Source: CAYVTM01 sp964454645 (lineage in GTDB: Bacteria > Bacteroidota > Bacteroidia > Sphingobacteriales > Sphingobacteriaceae). Taken from it: a DNA stretch of 64,000 nt. This document shows positions 27,825 through 36,495 of the stretch, piece after piece. Each line of letters opens with the position of its first letter. Positions within the stretch are counted from its first letter, which is position 1. A program made the position numbers and the translations under genes. Under the pieces are notes generated by a model, which searched no databases, had not been told where the DNA came from, and saw only the letters and a list, made by a program, of their open reading frames with translations. Location of the stretch: assembly GCA_964454645.1 (NCBI GenBank), contig CAYVTM010000003.1, forward strand, positions 1 through 64,000, in the 5' to 3' direction.

Positions 27825-29273
27825 CTATACGGATTTTTGCGCTTTGAAGATATTAAAAAAATCGCGTACAGGCACCAATTTAGTAAGAATTAACAGCGAC
27901 AAGCCAATTATAATATTGCCTGTAAAGGCCAGAATCCAATGAATATGAGTGTATTGGCCAATATAACCCAGGCAGAAACAAAGTATGCCAATGACCAGGA
28001 ATTTTGTAATCCCCCCGAAGTTATAATTCAGTTTAAAATGCTTAAACGAATAATAAGCATGCAGTATTGCGACCAGGCTGAAGGTGCTTAACGATACCCA
28101 GGCTGCGCCTTTTGCCCCCATTGTTGGAATAATCAGGTAATTACATAGTACATTTAGTACAACGGCCAATAGGGCAATTGTATTTAACAATTTGATGTTT
28201 CCTTTAGCGGTTAAAAGGGTTCCGAAGATATAGCTGCTACAGATCGCGATAAAAGAAATCATCAACGAACCAAATACCCCTGCCGAGGCTTCCGCATGTT
28301 CTTTATACAGTAAGTCCATAATCTGAAAACGATAGAAATAGGCGCAAACAGCAAAAATTACAGCAGGTAAAACCAATAGGGAAATACCGGTTCGTATCAA
28401 TGGGTTCAAATCTTCCTGTTGCTTAATCATCCGTGCAAAAATCGGATATAGCAATCCCGCAAAGAGTACGGCGATCATATTTAAGGCATCTACCAAACGG
28501 TAAGCGGCAGCATATATCCCCACTTCATTGTAGCCATCGGGATGAAGCTCTTTTAATAGTACGGTATCTATCTTCATGTAAACCGTCATCAACAAAGTAA
28601 GAATTGCATAAGGATAACTTTCTTTCAGAATAACCCTTAACATATTCAGGTCGAACTTAAAACTGGGCTTGTCTGTATATTGCTTAACCAGGAAAAAAGA
28701 CACTATCGCTGTTATTAAAAATGATCCGCTTTGCAAATAAATAAATGTTTCTATACTGAAATCCACTTCGAAAACCGGGAGTAATAACAAGGGGCCGCAG
28801 AACAAAAGGAGCAGTACTTTATCGAGTACCGAGATAAACGTATCAGTCTTAAACAAATGTAATCCCGCGAGATTCGAACGATTGTACAGTACATACGAAT
28901 TCAATACCTGTCCTGTCAATAAAATAATTAACAGGTTTAATTCGCGTTCGGAATACCCTCTGTAAAATGCCAGGAGCAGAACGATGAAAATATAGATAAG
29001 TGAGAGGAAAATTTTAATAACCGTAATATTGCTGAAGTACTTCGTAAGTAATTGCGAATGTTGCGCAATATGTCGATTATTGTAATTCGTTATCCCTAAA
29101 TCGGGGATAATCGAAAAAATATAACAAAGGTTGAAAAGCGCATAGAATAAGCCATAGTCGGCCGACCCAACCGTGTTTTGTACACCTCTGTCAATACCAA
29201 ACAAATAGAGTGGTTTTACTAAAAGATTGACTAATATAATTAATGCCAGATTGGCTAAAAATTTGCGCTGCAT
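27825..29273 (-). CDS. Polysaccharide flippase (Wzx, MATE-like)
   Basis: A 482-residue protein with twelve to fourteen hydrophobic segments, of the polysaccharide transporter (PST) branch of the MOP superfamily. Marks include the N-terminal LANLALIILVNLLVKPLYLFGI and GIYAAAYRLVDALNMIAVLF. Wzx proteins flip undecaprenyl-linked repeat units to the periplasm for Wzy. It is the first gene of the minus-strand trio; the wzx-wzz-wzy order forms a compact assembly unit. The 105 bp gap to the divergent GT9 gene must hold both promoters, but I found no perfect -7 box there. Confidence 0.88.
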   Translation of the reverse strand: MQRKFLANLALIILVNLLVKPLYLFGIDRGVQNTVGSADYGLFYALFNLCYIFSIIPDLGITNYNNRHIAQHSQLLTKYFSNITVIKIFLSLIYIFIVLLLAFYRGYSERELNLLIILLTGQVLNSYVLYNRSNLAGLHLFKTDTFISVLDKVLLLLFCGPLLLLPVFEVDFSIETFIYLQSGSFLITAIVSFFLVKQYTDKPSFKFDLNMLRVILKESYPYAILTLLMTVYMKIDTVLLKELHPDGYNEVGIYAAAYRLVDALNMIAVLFAGLLYPIFARMIKQQEDLNPLIRTGISLLVLPAVIFAVCAYFYRFQIMDLLYKEHAEASAGVFGSLMISFIAICSSYIFGTLLTAKGNIKLLNTIALLAVVLNVLCNYLIIPTMGAKGAAWVSLSTFSLVAILHAYYSFKHFKLNYNFGGITKFLVIGILCFCLGYIGQYTHIHWILAFTGNIIIGLSLLILTKLVPVRDFFNIFKAQKSV

Positions 29274-29377
29274 GAAGCGATACTTTTACACATCTACAAA
29301 AGAATTAAAATTATTCAGCTATTTCTAATAATTTAGTCATAAAGATACAATACATATTGATGTAGGAACGATAAAAG

Positions 29378-30403
29378 ATGAAGGAAGAAGACTTAATTTA
29401 CAGTGCCGGAATTCTTTGCTCAAAATGGATAAACCTTTTTAAGCGGCCTCAAAAGCTGAATTTTCAATCGATTTTAGTTGTAAAGCTCGATGAGATCGGA
29501 GATATGGTGAATGCCCTGCATGTCTTCGATTTGTTGAAACAATCTTACCCTCATGCAGGCATTACAGTTTGGTGTAAGCCTTTTAACCGTTCTCTGCTTC
29601 AATCGGATCCTTCCATTGATCGTATCATCAATGATAAAAAGGAGCTCGATAAACATTATGATTTGATAGTAGAGCTGAGAGGAAACTGGGAGTCAATAAG
29701 ATATGCATTAGGCTCGAAACCCTTATATCGCTTGGATCGGGGAAGAATACGCCTGCGAAACAAATTTGATGGCGGGCAAAAACATGAAGTCGAAACGAAC
29801 TTTCAAATTATTGAACCGGTATTGAAAGCTCGCCCTGAAAAAATTCGATTGAAGTTACATTATCCCGAAGTAGCTGTTCAAAAAGCTGATAACTATATCC
29901 GTGATGAGCAAATTCCCGGCTTTGCGGTATTGCATTGCGGTGCACGCAGGGTTTTAAGGCAATGGAAAGGAGAGCGTTTTGCAGCATTAGCAGTATATCT
30001 GAAACAGAAATATGCATACGATATCGTATTTGCAGGCGATGCGAAGGATATTCCTCAAATCGAAAAAATACAATCGCTTATCCCTTTTAAAACTTTTTCC
30101 ATTGCCCCCCAGTTTTCTTTGATAGAATTTGCTGCATTGGTTTCGAAAGCGAATATTTTTGTGGGTAATGAGAGTGGCCCTTTGCACATCGCAGCGGCAT
30201 CGGGGGTAAAAGTGATAGGATTATATGGCCCCGGCGTTCCGGTTACTTTTTATCCCTACGGAGACAATAGCCGTTATATACATCATGTGTTGGATTGCAA
30301 TCCCTGCGATCAGATTCATTGTGTACGCCCCGAATGCCCCTGCATCGATTTAATTACTTTGGAGGAGGTAAAAATGAAGCTGCATGAGTTGTTGGACAAT
30401 TGA
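29378..30403 (+). CDS. Glycosyltransferase family 9 (heptosyltransferase-like)
   Basis: A 341-residue GT-B enzyme. It shows the GT9 pattern: VVKLDEIGDMVNAL near residue 31, VLHCGARRVLRQWKGERFA in the middle, and VGNESGPLHIAAASGVKVIGLYGPG in the donor-binding half. The C-terminus has a cysteine cluster (CNPCDQIHC, then CPC), also seen in LPS heptosyltransferases. It probably adds a sugar to lipid A core or a similar glycolipid in the cytoplasm. It is divergent from wzx and convergent with the methyltransferase, with only 4 bp between stops. Confidence 0.87.
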   Translation: MKEEDLIYSAGILCSKWINLFKRPQKLNFQSILVVKLDEIGDMVNALHVFDLLKQSYPHAGITVWCKPFNRSLLQSDPSIDRIINDKKELDKHYDLIVELRGNWESIRYALGSKPLYRLDRGRIRLRNKFDGGQKHEVETNFQIIEPVLKARPEKIRLKLHYPEVAVQKADNYIRDEQIPGFAVLHCGARRVLRQWKGERFAALAVYLKQKYAYDIVFAGDAKDIPQIEKIQSLIPFKTFSIAPQFSLIEFAALVSKANIFVGNESGPLHIAAASGVKVIGLYGPGVPVTFYPYGDNSRYIHHVLDCNPCDQIHCVRPECPCIDLITLEEVKMKLHELLDN

Positions 30404-30407
30404 TGGG

Positions 30408-31163
30408 TTAAGCTTTTTCTTTCTCTGCGCGTATCAATAAATTCGGAGTCAGAATCATATCCTTAGTACTCCTTGCACTTGCAAAAACAATCAGCTTAAT
30501 ACATGCACTCACAATTCCCCAGACAATTTTTCGGATAAGCTCTTTTGCCGGCCCCTCTGTTTCTAAATGCGAAGAGCGTACAACAATATTTACAAAGCCG
30601 ATATTCATCATCACCTGATTGGCAGAGGAGCAGTTTAAATAATTTTCATGGGTAAAATCGCCATGGGCAAATAAAGTCGCAAAAGGTGCATCCATATTAG
30701 GGGTGCGGAATAAAGCTGTACCGCCCGGTTTCAGCGATTCTTTCACTAGGCTTAATACTTCAACGAGTTCATCTTTACTGAAATGCTCAATAATATCGAG
30801 TCCGGTGATAATATCAAAAGTGTTTTTATGTGATGTTAAATATGGAATTAAATCCTGTTGTTCTACTTCTGCCAGACCCATCTCATGAGCAATTCTTACC
30901 TGGCCTTCGCTCAGGTCGATACCTTTCACCAAAGTATAGCCATGCTTTTTTAAAGTATAAATAAAAGAGCCAAAACCACAGCCGATATCCAGCACAGAAA
31001 GGGATTTATCTGCAGGCAATAAAGGAAGGATTTCCTTACTGAGCAAATTTTCTTCACGCTCCATTTTTTTCTTAAGATTTAAATGGAACACACGGCCCGA
31101 TTGGCTGTTGAAATAATCCTTATAAAATACTTTTCTGTAATTGTATCCTTGCGACATATTCAT
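30408..31163 (-). CDS. Class I SAM-dependent methyltransferase
   Basis: A 251-residue protein with a Rossmann methyltransferase core: motif I VLDIGCGFGSFIYTL (about 56-70), GIDLSEGQ, DIITGLDIIEHF and GGTALFRTPN. It resembles sugar or O-antigen methyltransferases of the UbiE/Methyltransf_11-like group. The substrate is unknown; the position next to GT9 and wzx suggests a glycan. Start may be the first Met or Met3. A perfect -7 box lies upstream at 31176-31183. Confidence 0.82.
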   Translation of the reverse strand: MNMSQGYNYRKVFYKDYFNSQSGRVFHLNLKKKMEREENLLSKEILPLLPADKSLSVLDIGCGFGSFIYTLKKHGYTLVKGIDLSEGQVRIAHEMGLAEVEQQDLIPYLTSHKNTFDIITGLDIIEHFSKDELVEVLSLVKESLKPGGTALFRTPNMDAPFATLFAHGDFTHENYLNCSSANQVMMNIGFVNIVVRSSHLETEGPAKELIRKIVWGIVSACIKLIVFASARSTKDMILTPNLLIRAEKEKA

Positions 31164-31175
31164 TCAATAATAATT

Positions 31176-31183
31176 CAAATATA
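31176..31183 (-). promoter_or_regulatory. -7 promoter element for the methyltransferase gene
   Basis: TATATTTG on the minus strand is a perfect TAnnTTTG, 13 bases upstream of the ATG at 31163. Confidence 0.5.
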
Positions 31184-31188
31184 TAGTT

Positions 31189-31196
31189 TAAATTTG
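31189..31196 (+). promoter_or_regulatory. -7 promoter element for rnhB
   Basis: TAAATTTG on the plus strand is a perfect TAnnTTTG, 14 bases upstream of the rnhB ATG. It lies beside the divergent minus-strand box at 31176-31183, so the two promoters face apart within about 20 bp. Confidence 0.5.
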
Positions 31197-31209
31197 AGCG
31201 TAAACAAAT

Positions 31210-31809
31210 ATGCTGCAATTACATTATCAAAAAAATAAAATTGAAGCGGGCTGCGACGAAGCCGGAAGAGGATGCTTAGCCGGCCCTGTATTCGCAGCTG
31301 CCGTTATTCTTCCCGACTCTTTCGCCTGTCCCGGCTTAAACGATTCTAAGCAACTTTCTGAAAATAAACGTTTTGAATTAAAAGATTATATCGAGAAAAA
31401 TGCCCTGGCTTGGGCAGTAGCGCGGGTTGATAATGAAGAAATTGATGAGATAAATATTCTGAAAGCCTCCTTTTTAGCCATGCATAAAGCGATCAATAAG
31501 CTGAGTGTGAAACCTCAGGCTTTACTCATCGATGGGAATCGGTTTACAGCTTATCCCGATATTGAGCATTATTGTATAGTAAAGGGAGATGCTAAATTTA
31601 TGAGTATCGCTGCGGCATCCATTCTTGCAAAAACATACCGTGATTTATATATGGAGGATTTACATAGGCAATTCCCACGTTTTAAATGGGATCAAAATAA
31701 AGGGTATCCTACAAAAGCACATCGTGATGCGATTTTTAAATACGGACCAACTAAATACCATAGAAAAAGCTTTACACTACTTCCCCAACAAATCGAAATG
31801 GACATATAA
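31210..31809 (+). CDS. rnhB: Ribonuclease HII
   Basis: A 199-residue nuclease that removes RNA from RNA-DNA hybrids and single ribonucleotides from DNA. The catalytic DE pair is in GCDEAGRGCLAGPV (about 14-27). LNDSKQL, the LIDGN block and KGDAKFMSIAAASILAK with further acidic residues follow. The end HRKSFTLLP is typical. Length is normal. Confidence 0.96.
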   Translation: MLQLHYQKNKIEAGCDEAGRGCLAGPVFAAAVILPDSFACPGLNDSKQLSENKRFELKDYIEKNALAWAVARVDNEEIDEINILKASFLAMHKAINKLSVKPQALLIDGNRFTAYPDIEHYCIVKGDAKFMSIAAASILAKTYRDLYMEDLHRQFPRFKWDQNKGYPTKAHRDAIFKYGPTKYHRKSFTLLPQQIEMDI

Positions 31810-31823
31810 TCCCATATTTTTTG

Positions 31824-31831
31824 TACTTTTG
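31824..31831 (+). promoter_or_regulatory. -7 promoter element for gcvT
   Basis: TACTTTTG is a perfect TAnnTTTG in the 48 bp gap between rnhB and gcvT, 26 bases before the gcvT ATG. Confidence 0.5.
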
Positions 31832-31857
31832 CCCGTCTTTAAATAAATTTTTTTAAT

Positions 31858-32940
31858 ATGAAGAGTATAGCCTTAACTAAAATTCACGAAGCATTGGGAG
31901 CGAAAATGGTTCCGTTTGCCGGGTTTAATATGCCTGTTCAATATGCAGGGATTAATGTGGAACACGAAACAGTGCGTAAAGCCGTAGGGGTTTTTGATGT
32001 TTCGCACATGGGTGAATTTATTTTAAAAGGTGAAAATGCGTTGGAATTGATTCAACGTGTTTCTTCAAACGATGCTTCAAAATTGGTGGATGGTAAAATT
32101 CAGTATAGCTATTTTCCCAATGAAACGGGAGGAATCGTTGATGATTTATTGACTTATCGTATCGATGAGAAAACTTATATGTTGGTAGTGAATGCTTCGA
32201 ATATCGAGAAGGATTGGAACTGGCTTCAGAAGTTCAACACCGGGGGTGTTGAAATGCATAATATCTCAGATAAGACTTCTTTGCTGGCGGTGCAAGGACC
32301 CAAAGCAGCTTTTGCATTACAAAAGCTTACCGATATGAACCTGATTGATATGGAATATTACTCTTTTGCTAAAGGTACATTCGCCGGTATTCCCAATGTA
32401 TTGGTATCTGCCACAGGCTATACCGGAGCAGGAGGTTTTGAGGTGTATTTTGAAAATGAACATGCAGAGCATATCTGGAATGAGATTTTTAATGCAGGTG
32501 AGGAGTTCGGTATTAAACCCATTGGCTTAGGAGCTCGCGATACCTTACGTTTGGAAATGGGCTTCTGCTTATACGGTAATGATATCAACGACTCTACTTC
32601 TCCTTTAGAAGCAGGTTTGGGCTGGGTGACGAAATTCACGAAAGAGTTTACAAACTCAAAAGCTCTGGCTCAACAGAAGGAACAAGGTGTAAAACGTAAG
32701 TTAGTAGGTTTCGAAATGATTGACAGAGGAATTCCCCGCCACGATTATAAAGTTACAGATGCTGAAGGAAATGAAATAGGAATCGTAACTTCAGGTACCC
32801 AATCTCCGTCTGTACAAAAAGCAATAGGCATGGGTTACGTAACAAAAGATTTTTCGAAAGAAGGATCCGAAATTTATATTTTGATCCGTGATCAGAAAGT
32901 GAAAGCAAAAGTGGTTAAATTACCATTCTACAAGGGCTGA
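31858..32940 (+). CDS. gcvT: Glycine cleavage system T protein (aminomethyltransferase)
   Basis: A 360-residue enzyme that moves the methylene group from lipoyl-bound aminomethyl (H protein) to tetrahydrofolate, releasing ammonia. Visible: FAGFNMPVQY, FDVSHMGEF, LLAVQGPKA, TGYTGAGGFEVY and GARDTLRLEMGFCLYGNDI with the folate-binding residues. Length is close to E. coli GcvT (364). gcvH and gcvP are not in the window. comB follows after 26 bp and may be co-transcribed. Confidence 0.96.
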   Translation: MKSIALTKIHEALGAKMVPFAGFNMPVQYAGINVEHETVRKAVGVFDVSHMGEFILKGENALELIQRVSSNDASKLVDGKIQYSYFPNETGGIVDDLLTYRIDEKTYMLVVNASNIEKDWNWLQKFNTGGVEMHNISDKTSLLAVQGPKAAFALQKLTDMNLIDMEYYSFAKGTFAGIPNVLVSATGYTGAGGFEVYFENEHAEHIWNEIFNAGEEFGIKPIGLGARDTLRLEMGFCLYGNDINDSTSPLEAGLGWVTKFTKEFTNSKALAQQKEQGVKRKLVGFEMIDRGIPRHDYKVTDAEGNEIGIVTSGTQSPSVQKAIGMGYVTKDFSKEGSEIYILIRDQKVKAKVVKLPFYKG

Positions 32941-32966
32941 AATTCCTGTTCGTTAAAACAACAACC

Positions 32967-33698
32967 ATGAAGAAAGTACGTAGTATAGAAGTGTGTTTTA
33001 GTCCGGCTTTATTATCTCAGTATGATATTAGCGATAGTATAGTAGTTGTAGTTGATGTATTGCGTGCGAGCTCATCTATTTGTTACGGATTTGAGAATGG
33101 TGCCGAAAAGATTATTCCGGTTGCCACAGTCGAGGAATGTAGAAGTTATGCAGGAAACGGCCATCTTCTGGCTGCCGAACGGAACGGTGAAGTGGTAGAA
33201 GGTTTTGATTTCGGGAATTCTCCTTTTAGTTATACCCGCGAGAAAGTAGAAGGAAAATCCATCGTACTTACCACAACGAATGGAACCTATGCTATTCAAC
33301 AAGCACGTCAGTCGCATAAAGTTGTTATCGGTTCTTTTTTAAATCTGGAAGCCGTATGTAACTGGTTAGCGAAAGAAAATAAAGATGTATTGCTGTTATG
33401 TGCCGGCTGGAAAAATAAATTTAATCTGGAAGATTCCTTGTTTGCAGGTGCTGTGGTAAATCGTCTGAAAGATTCTTTCGATTATTTCTGCGATTCATCC
33501 ATTGCTTCGGAAGATCTGTATTTATTAGCGAAAGACGATCTGCGTAAATTCCTCCGCAAATCATCGCACAGCAACCGGTTGAAAGAACTGGATATCGAAA
33601 AGGATGTAGTATTTTGTTTGCAAACAAATATATGTAACGCCATTCCGGTATTAGAGGGAGATGCATTGGTACGCCTGGCATTTGCATCAAACGAATAG
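32967..33698 (+). CDS. comB: 2-phosphosulfolactate phosphatase family protein
   Basis: A 243-residue protein of the ComB family, which removes phosphate from 2-phosphosulfolactate to give sulfolactate using Mg2+. The family marks VVVVDVLRASSSI near the N-terminus, AAERNGEVVEGFDFGNSP, TTTNGT and LLCAGWKN are visible. In archaea this is a step to coenzyme M; in bacteria sulfolactate serves other roles. No comA or comC is in the window, so the pathway is uncertain. It ends 4 bp from the convergent monooxygenase gene. Confidence 0.85.
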   Translation: MKKVRSIEVCFSPALLSQYDISDSIVVVVDVLRASSSICYGFENGAEKIIPVATVEECRSYAGNGHLLAAERNGEVVEGFDFGNSPFSYTREKVEGKSIVLTTTNGTYAIQQARQSHKVVIGSFLNLEAVCNWLAKENKDVLLLCAGWKNKFNLEDSLFAGAVVNRLKDSFDYFCDSSIASEDLYLLAKDDLRKFLRKSSHSNRLKELDIEKDVVFCLQTNICNAIPVLEGDALVRLAFASNE

Positions 33699-33702
33699 TC
33701 GA

Positions 33703-35112
33703 TTATTCCAAACGTGTATTTTCTAAAGAGATATTTTCATCTCCGGGTTTATACGGCAAATAGGTTACAATAAACTGCAACATCTCATCACGTGTACTCA
33801 TGCTTCCTTCACGTTCACCTACCCATTGCGGAGGGTCAAAGGGATTGTTAGGATTGTTGCGTGTATTATCATAAGTTGCTTCAACATAAATAATAGTGTA
33901 AGCTGGTAATTTCAACATCTTCTTAAACGTATAAAAATACTGCCAGCGGAAATCCCAGCGTGGAATGCGGATTAAAGGGATATGTTCTCCGGAAGGAGTG
34001 ATTGCATAAGCCAAAAAAGATTTTCCCAATAAATGCATGTGCGGGTTGATGGTTACCAGCGAGATATCATCTAAAATGGTGTACTGTGAATAAAATGTTT
34101 TAATGGAATCGGGTGGAACCATTAAAGGAGGTGTAATTTTTGAAACACCGTAAGTGCCCAGTTGAAACTCCCGAAAACGTCGTATGGGCGGAACATCGCT
34201 GAAGAAAATATTAAAATAAGATTGATCACTTTCATTCTTAGGGGTTGGTCCGTAATGAATATCTTTTAATAAAATAGCACCTTGTTTGCGCATGGTAAAT
34301 CCTCCGATTCCTTTGGGATATACCGGAGTAACCACTCCCGGTAAATAGTTCGTAACAGCCGGAATTAATAAGGGGTAAGTTCCATCATCATTTGCCAGTT
34401 TCATGCGGTCGTATGCTTCCGGCAAGGAAACATCATAATTGTGTACGTATAATTCTCCATCGGCAGCATTTTTTTTCTTGCCTTCATCATATACTACCAT
34501 ATAGCCGTTTACATGATGTACTCTTCTCCGGTTATCAGGGACAAATTCAACAGCACGTACATATTTATCTTCGGGGATCTCAAAAGGGATCTTCATCAAT
34601 ACATATTTGTCTTTGTTATCGCCTTTGAGAATATAGGGTTTGGGCATACGTAATACCAAATCGGGTGTTCCCAATTGCGAGCCTTTCGGGAAGTCAGGAA
34701 ATGCGGGGCTTAAGCTTGGATCTCCTTCTTCTCCGCCTTGCTCAACCCATCTCAATAACACTGCTTTTTCTTTGCCGGTTAAATACATTTCTCCGGCAAA
34801 GTTGCGATAGCTACGATCCGCAGGCCAGGGAGGCATGATGTTGTTCTTTACAACTTTCGCAATCGTCTTTTTCTTTTTAAATACTTCTTCGTAATTGGTT
34901 AAGGGAAAGGGGCCCGCTTCACCCGGCCGGTGACACGGACTGCAATTTTTATAGACGATGGAAGCAACATGTTCCGAGAAAAATACTTTTTCGGGAAGAG
35001 AGGTGTCTGCAACGTTCTGGCCGGATTGAGCAGACTGATTTTGTTCTTGCCTGCAGGATGCAATAAGTATCAGGAATAAAAACAGGAACAGATAAGACAG
35101 AGATACTTTCAT
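33703..35112 (-). CDS. Haem c / copper type II ascorbate-dependent monooxygenase-like lipoprotein
   Basis: A 469-residue lipoprotein (lipobox IASC, Cys20). An N-terminal cytochrome-c-like module carries C57-x-x-C60-H61. The rest matches the PHM/DBH copper monooxygenase fold and shows a full ligand set: His199-His200 and His286 (IHYGP) for the first copper; His358-x-His360 and Met444 (DEML) for the second. In animals these enzymes hydroxylate peptides or dopamine with ascorbate as electron donor; the attached haem could supply electrons here. It follows a redoxin lipoprotein gene by 3 bp and is the last gene of the metH-led run. The substrate is unknown. Confidence 0.82.
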   Translation of the reverse strand: MKVSLSYLFLFLFLILIASCRQEQNQSAQSGQNVADTSLPEKVFFSEHVASIVYKNCSPCHRPGEAGPFPLTNYEEVFKKKKTIAKVVKNNIMPPWPADRSYRNFAGEMYLTGKEKAVLLRWVEQGGEEGDPSLSPAFPDFPKGSQLGTPDLVLRMPKPYILKGDNKDKYVLMKIPFEIPEDKYVRAVEFVPDNRRRVHHVNGYMVVYDEGKKKNAADGELYVHNYDVSLPEAYDRMKLANDDGTYPLLIPAVTNYLPGVVTPVYPKGIGGFTMRKQGAILLKDIHYGPTPKNESDQSYFNIFFSDVPPIRRFREFQLGTYGVSKITPPLMVPPDSIKTFYSQYTILDDISLVTINPHMHLLGKSFLAYAITPSGEHIPLIRIPRWDFRWQYFYTFKKMLKLPAYTIIYVEATYDNTRNNPNNPFDPPQWVGEREGSMSTRDEMLQFIVTYLPYKPGDENISLENTRLE

Positions 35113-35115
35113 TTT

Positions 35116-35694
35116 TTATTCAATTATACAACCAATGGCTTCTGTGTTCTTGATTAAAATTGTCCGGTTATTCAGATAGCTTTCAATCGCATCACGAAGA
35201 TATTGTTTGGTTGCTTCGCTGCGAAGCTGTGTAAGGCCGATAGCCCAATTGTCGATAGCTCCCGAATACAGAAGCTCTTGTTTATGATTGATGAGAAATA
35301 CTTCGGGCGTGATGCCGGCTCTAAAATGCCGGGTTAATTTTTTTTCGGGGTCCAATAAAACGGGTGTTTGAATACGGAAGCTGTCGATAAATGCTTTTAT
35401 CTCTTCATGACTATAAAGCACTCCTGGAATAACTGCATAAAAATGAATATCGTTTTTTGTATAATCTGCTTGCAAATTATTTAATACCAGCGTATAGTTT
35501 TCACTTAGCGGGCATTGGGGAGCAAAGAATATAAAGGCGGTTCCCTTGTATTCGCCGGTAGCTTTCAAACTGAAATCCTTTCCTTCGAAATCTTTCAACT
35601 GAATTGTTTCGGGATTCCGGCAGAAAGAAAGAAACAGGAGTAGTACAAGAGCCGTACGAATGTTAAAGGTATGTTTAAAAATAAAAAGCATCAT
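35116..35694 (-). CDS. Thioredoxin-fold (redoxin) lipoprotein
   Basis: A 192-residue exported protein. The hydrophobic N-terminus ends in LSFC (Cys25), a likely lipobox. The thioredoxin-like fold has FAPQCPLSENY, with only one active-site cysteine (Cys61), then TPEVFLIN and YSGAIDNW. The C-terminus reads TEAIGCIIE. One cysteine suggests a peroxiredoxin-like or partner-dependent role rather than disulfide exchange alone. It overlaps the MazG-like gene by 4 bp and lies 3 bp before the haem/copper lipoprotein. It looks like the redoxin half of a protein fused in other bacteria. Confidence 0.8.
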   Translation of the reverse strand: MMLFIFKHTFNIRTALVLLLFLSFCRNPETIQLKDFEGKDFSLKATGEYKGTAFIFFAPQCPLSENYTLVLNNLQADYTKNDIHFYAVIPGVLYSHEEIKAFIDSFRIQTPVLLDPEKKLTRHFRAGITPEVFLINHKQELLYSGAIDNWAIGLTQLRSEATKQYLRDAIESYLNNRTILIKNTEAIGCIIE

Positions 35695-36029
35695 TTTAAC
35701 TTATCATTCTTCTTATGACGATCGGCATCGCGATTTGTTTTCTTCTCCAGATTCTTCTGAAGCGCTTCCTGCAAATTTACACCTGTTTGATTTGCTAAAC
35801 AAATCAATACAAACAATACGTCGGCTAATTCATCGGATAGGGCTTTGTTTTTATCAGATTCTTTAAACGACTGCTCCCCATACGTTCTGGAAATAATGCG
35901 GGCAACTTCCCCAACTTCCTCAGTAAGAATAGCCATATTCGTGAGTTCGTTGAAATAACGAACCCCGTTCGTGTTAATCCATTTGTCGACAAGTGATTGT
36001 GCTTCGTTTAGAGTCATGGTTGTATACAT
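35691..36029 (-). CDS. MazG-like nucleotide pyrophosphohydrolase
   Basis: A 112-residue all-alpha hydrolase. The Mg-binding acidic pattern EEVGEVARI (near residue 31) and DELADVLFVLICLANQ (near 67) fits the MazG/dUTPase-like family, which splits NTPs into NMP and pyrophosphate, often to clear damaged nucleotides. The start may be the first Met or Met5 (MTLNEAQ). It lies between dtd and the redoxin gene and overlaps the latter by 4 bp. Confidence 0.88.
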   Translation of the reverse strand: MYTTMTLNEAQSLVDKWINTNGVRYFNELTNMAILTEEVGEVARIISRTYGEQSFKESDKNKALSDELADVLFVLICLANQTGVNLQEALQKNLEKKTNRDADRHKKNDKLK

Positions 36030-36034
36030 ATTGA

Positions 36035-36493
36035 TTAATGATTATCTCGATCTTTGGAATCCATAATTATGGTTACGGGGCCATCGTTTATCAAGCTGAC
36101 CTGCATATCGGCACCGAAAATTCCGCGCTCTATTTTTTTATTTAATTTTTCTTCAAGTGTCCGAATAAATAATTCGTACAAAGGTATTGCCTGTTCGGGT
36201 CTTGCCGCTTTAATAAATGAAGGCCGGTTTCCTTTTTTTGTTAAAGCATGTAAGGTGAACTGGCTGACTACTAACACATCGCCTTGTACGTCCATCAATG
36301 ATCGGTTCATGAGTCCCTGGTCATCAGCAAATATGCGCATGTTCGCGATTTTCGAACAAAGCCATTCTGCATCTTCTTCGCCGTCTTTCTCTTCAATGCC
36401 TAAGAGAATTAAAAAGCCGGAATTGATCCGGCTATTTGTATTGTCTTTAATGCTGACACTTGCTGTGCTTACTCTTTGAATAACAACACGCAT
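36035..36493 (-). CDS. dtd: D-aminoacyl-tRNA deacylase
   Basis: A 152-residue protein that hydrolyses D-amino acids wrongly attached to tRNA. It starts MRVVIQRVSTASV. The two conserved motifs SQFTLHALTKKGNRPSF (SQFTL) and NDGPVTIIMDS (the NxGPVT cross-subunit Gly-Pro motif) are both present. It works as a homodimer in the cytoplasm. Two bases separate it from the M48 gene. Confidence 0.96.
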   Translation of the reverse strand: MRVVIQRVSTASVSIKDNTNSRINSGFLILLGIEEKDGEEDAEWLCSKIANMRIFADDQGLMNRSLMDVQGDVLVVSQFTLHALTKKGNRPSFIKAARPEQAIPLYELFIRTLEEKLNKKIERGIFGADMQVSLINDGPVTIIMDSKDRDNH

Positions 36494-36495
36494 AA

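Noticed and set aside
31810..31857. Glycine riboswitch before gcvT
   Set aside because: The 48 bp gap is too short for the aptamer and holds only a promoter-like box.
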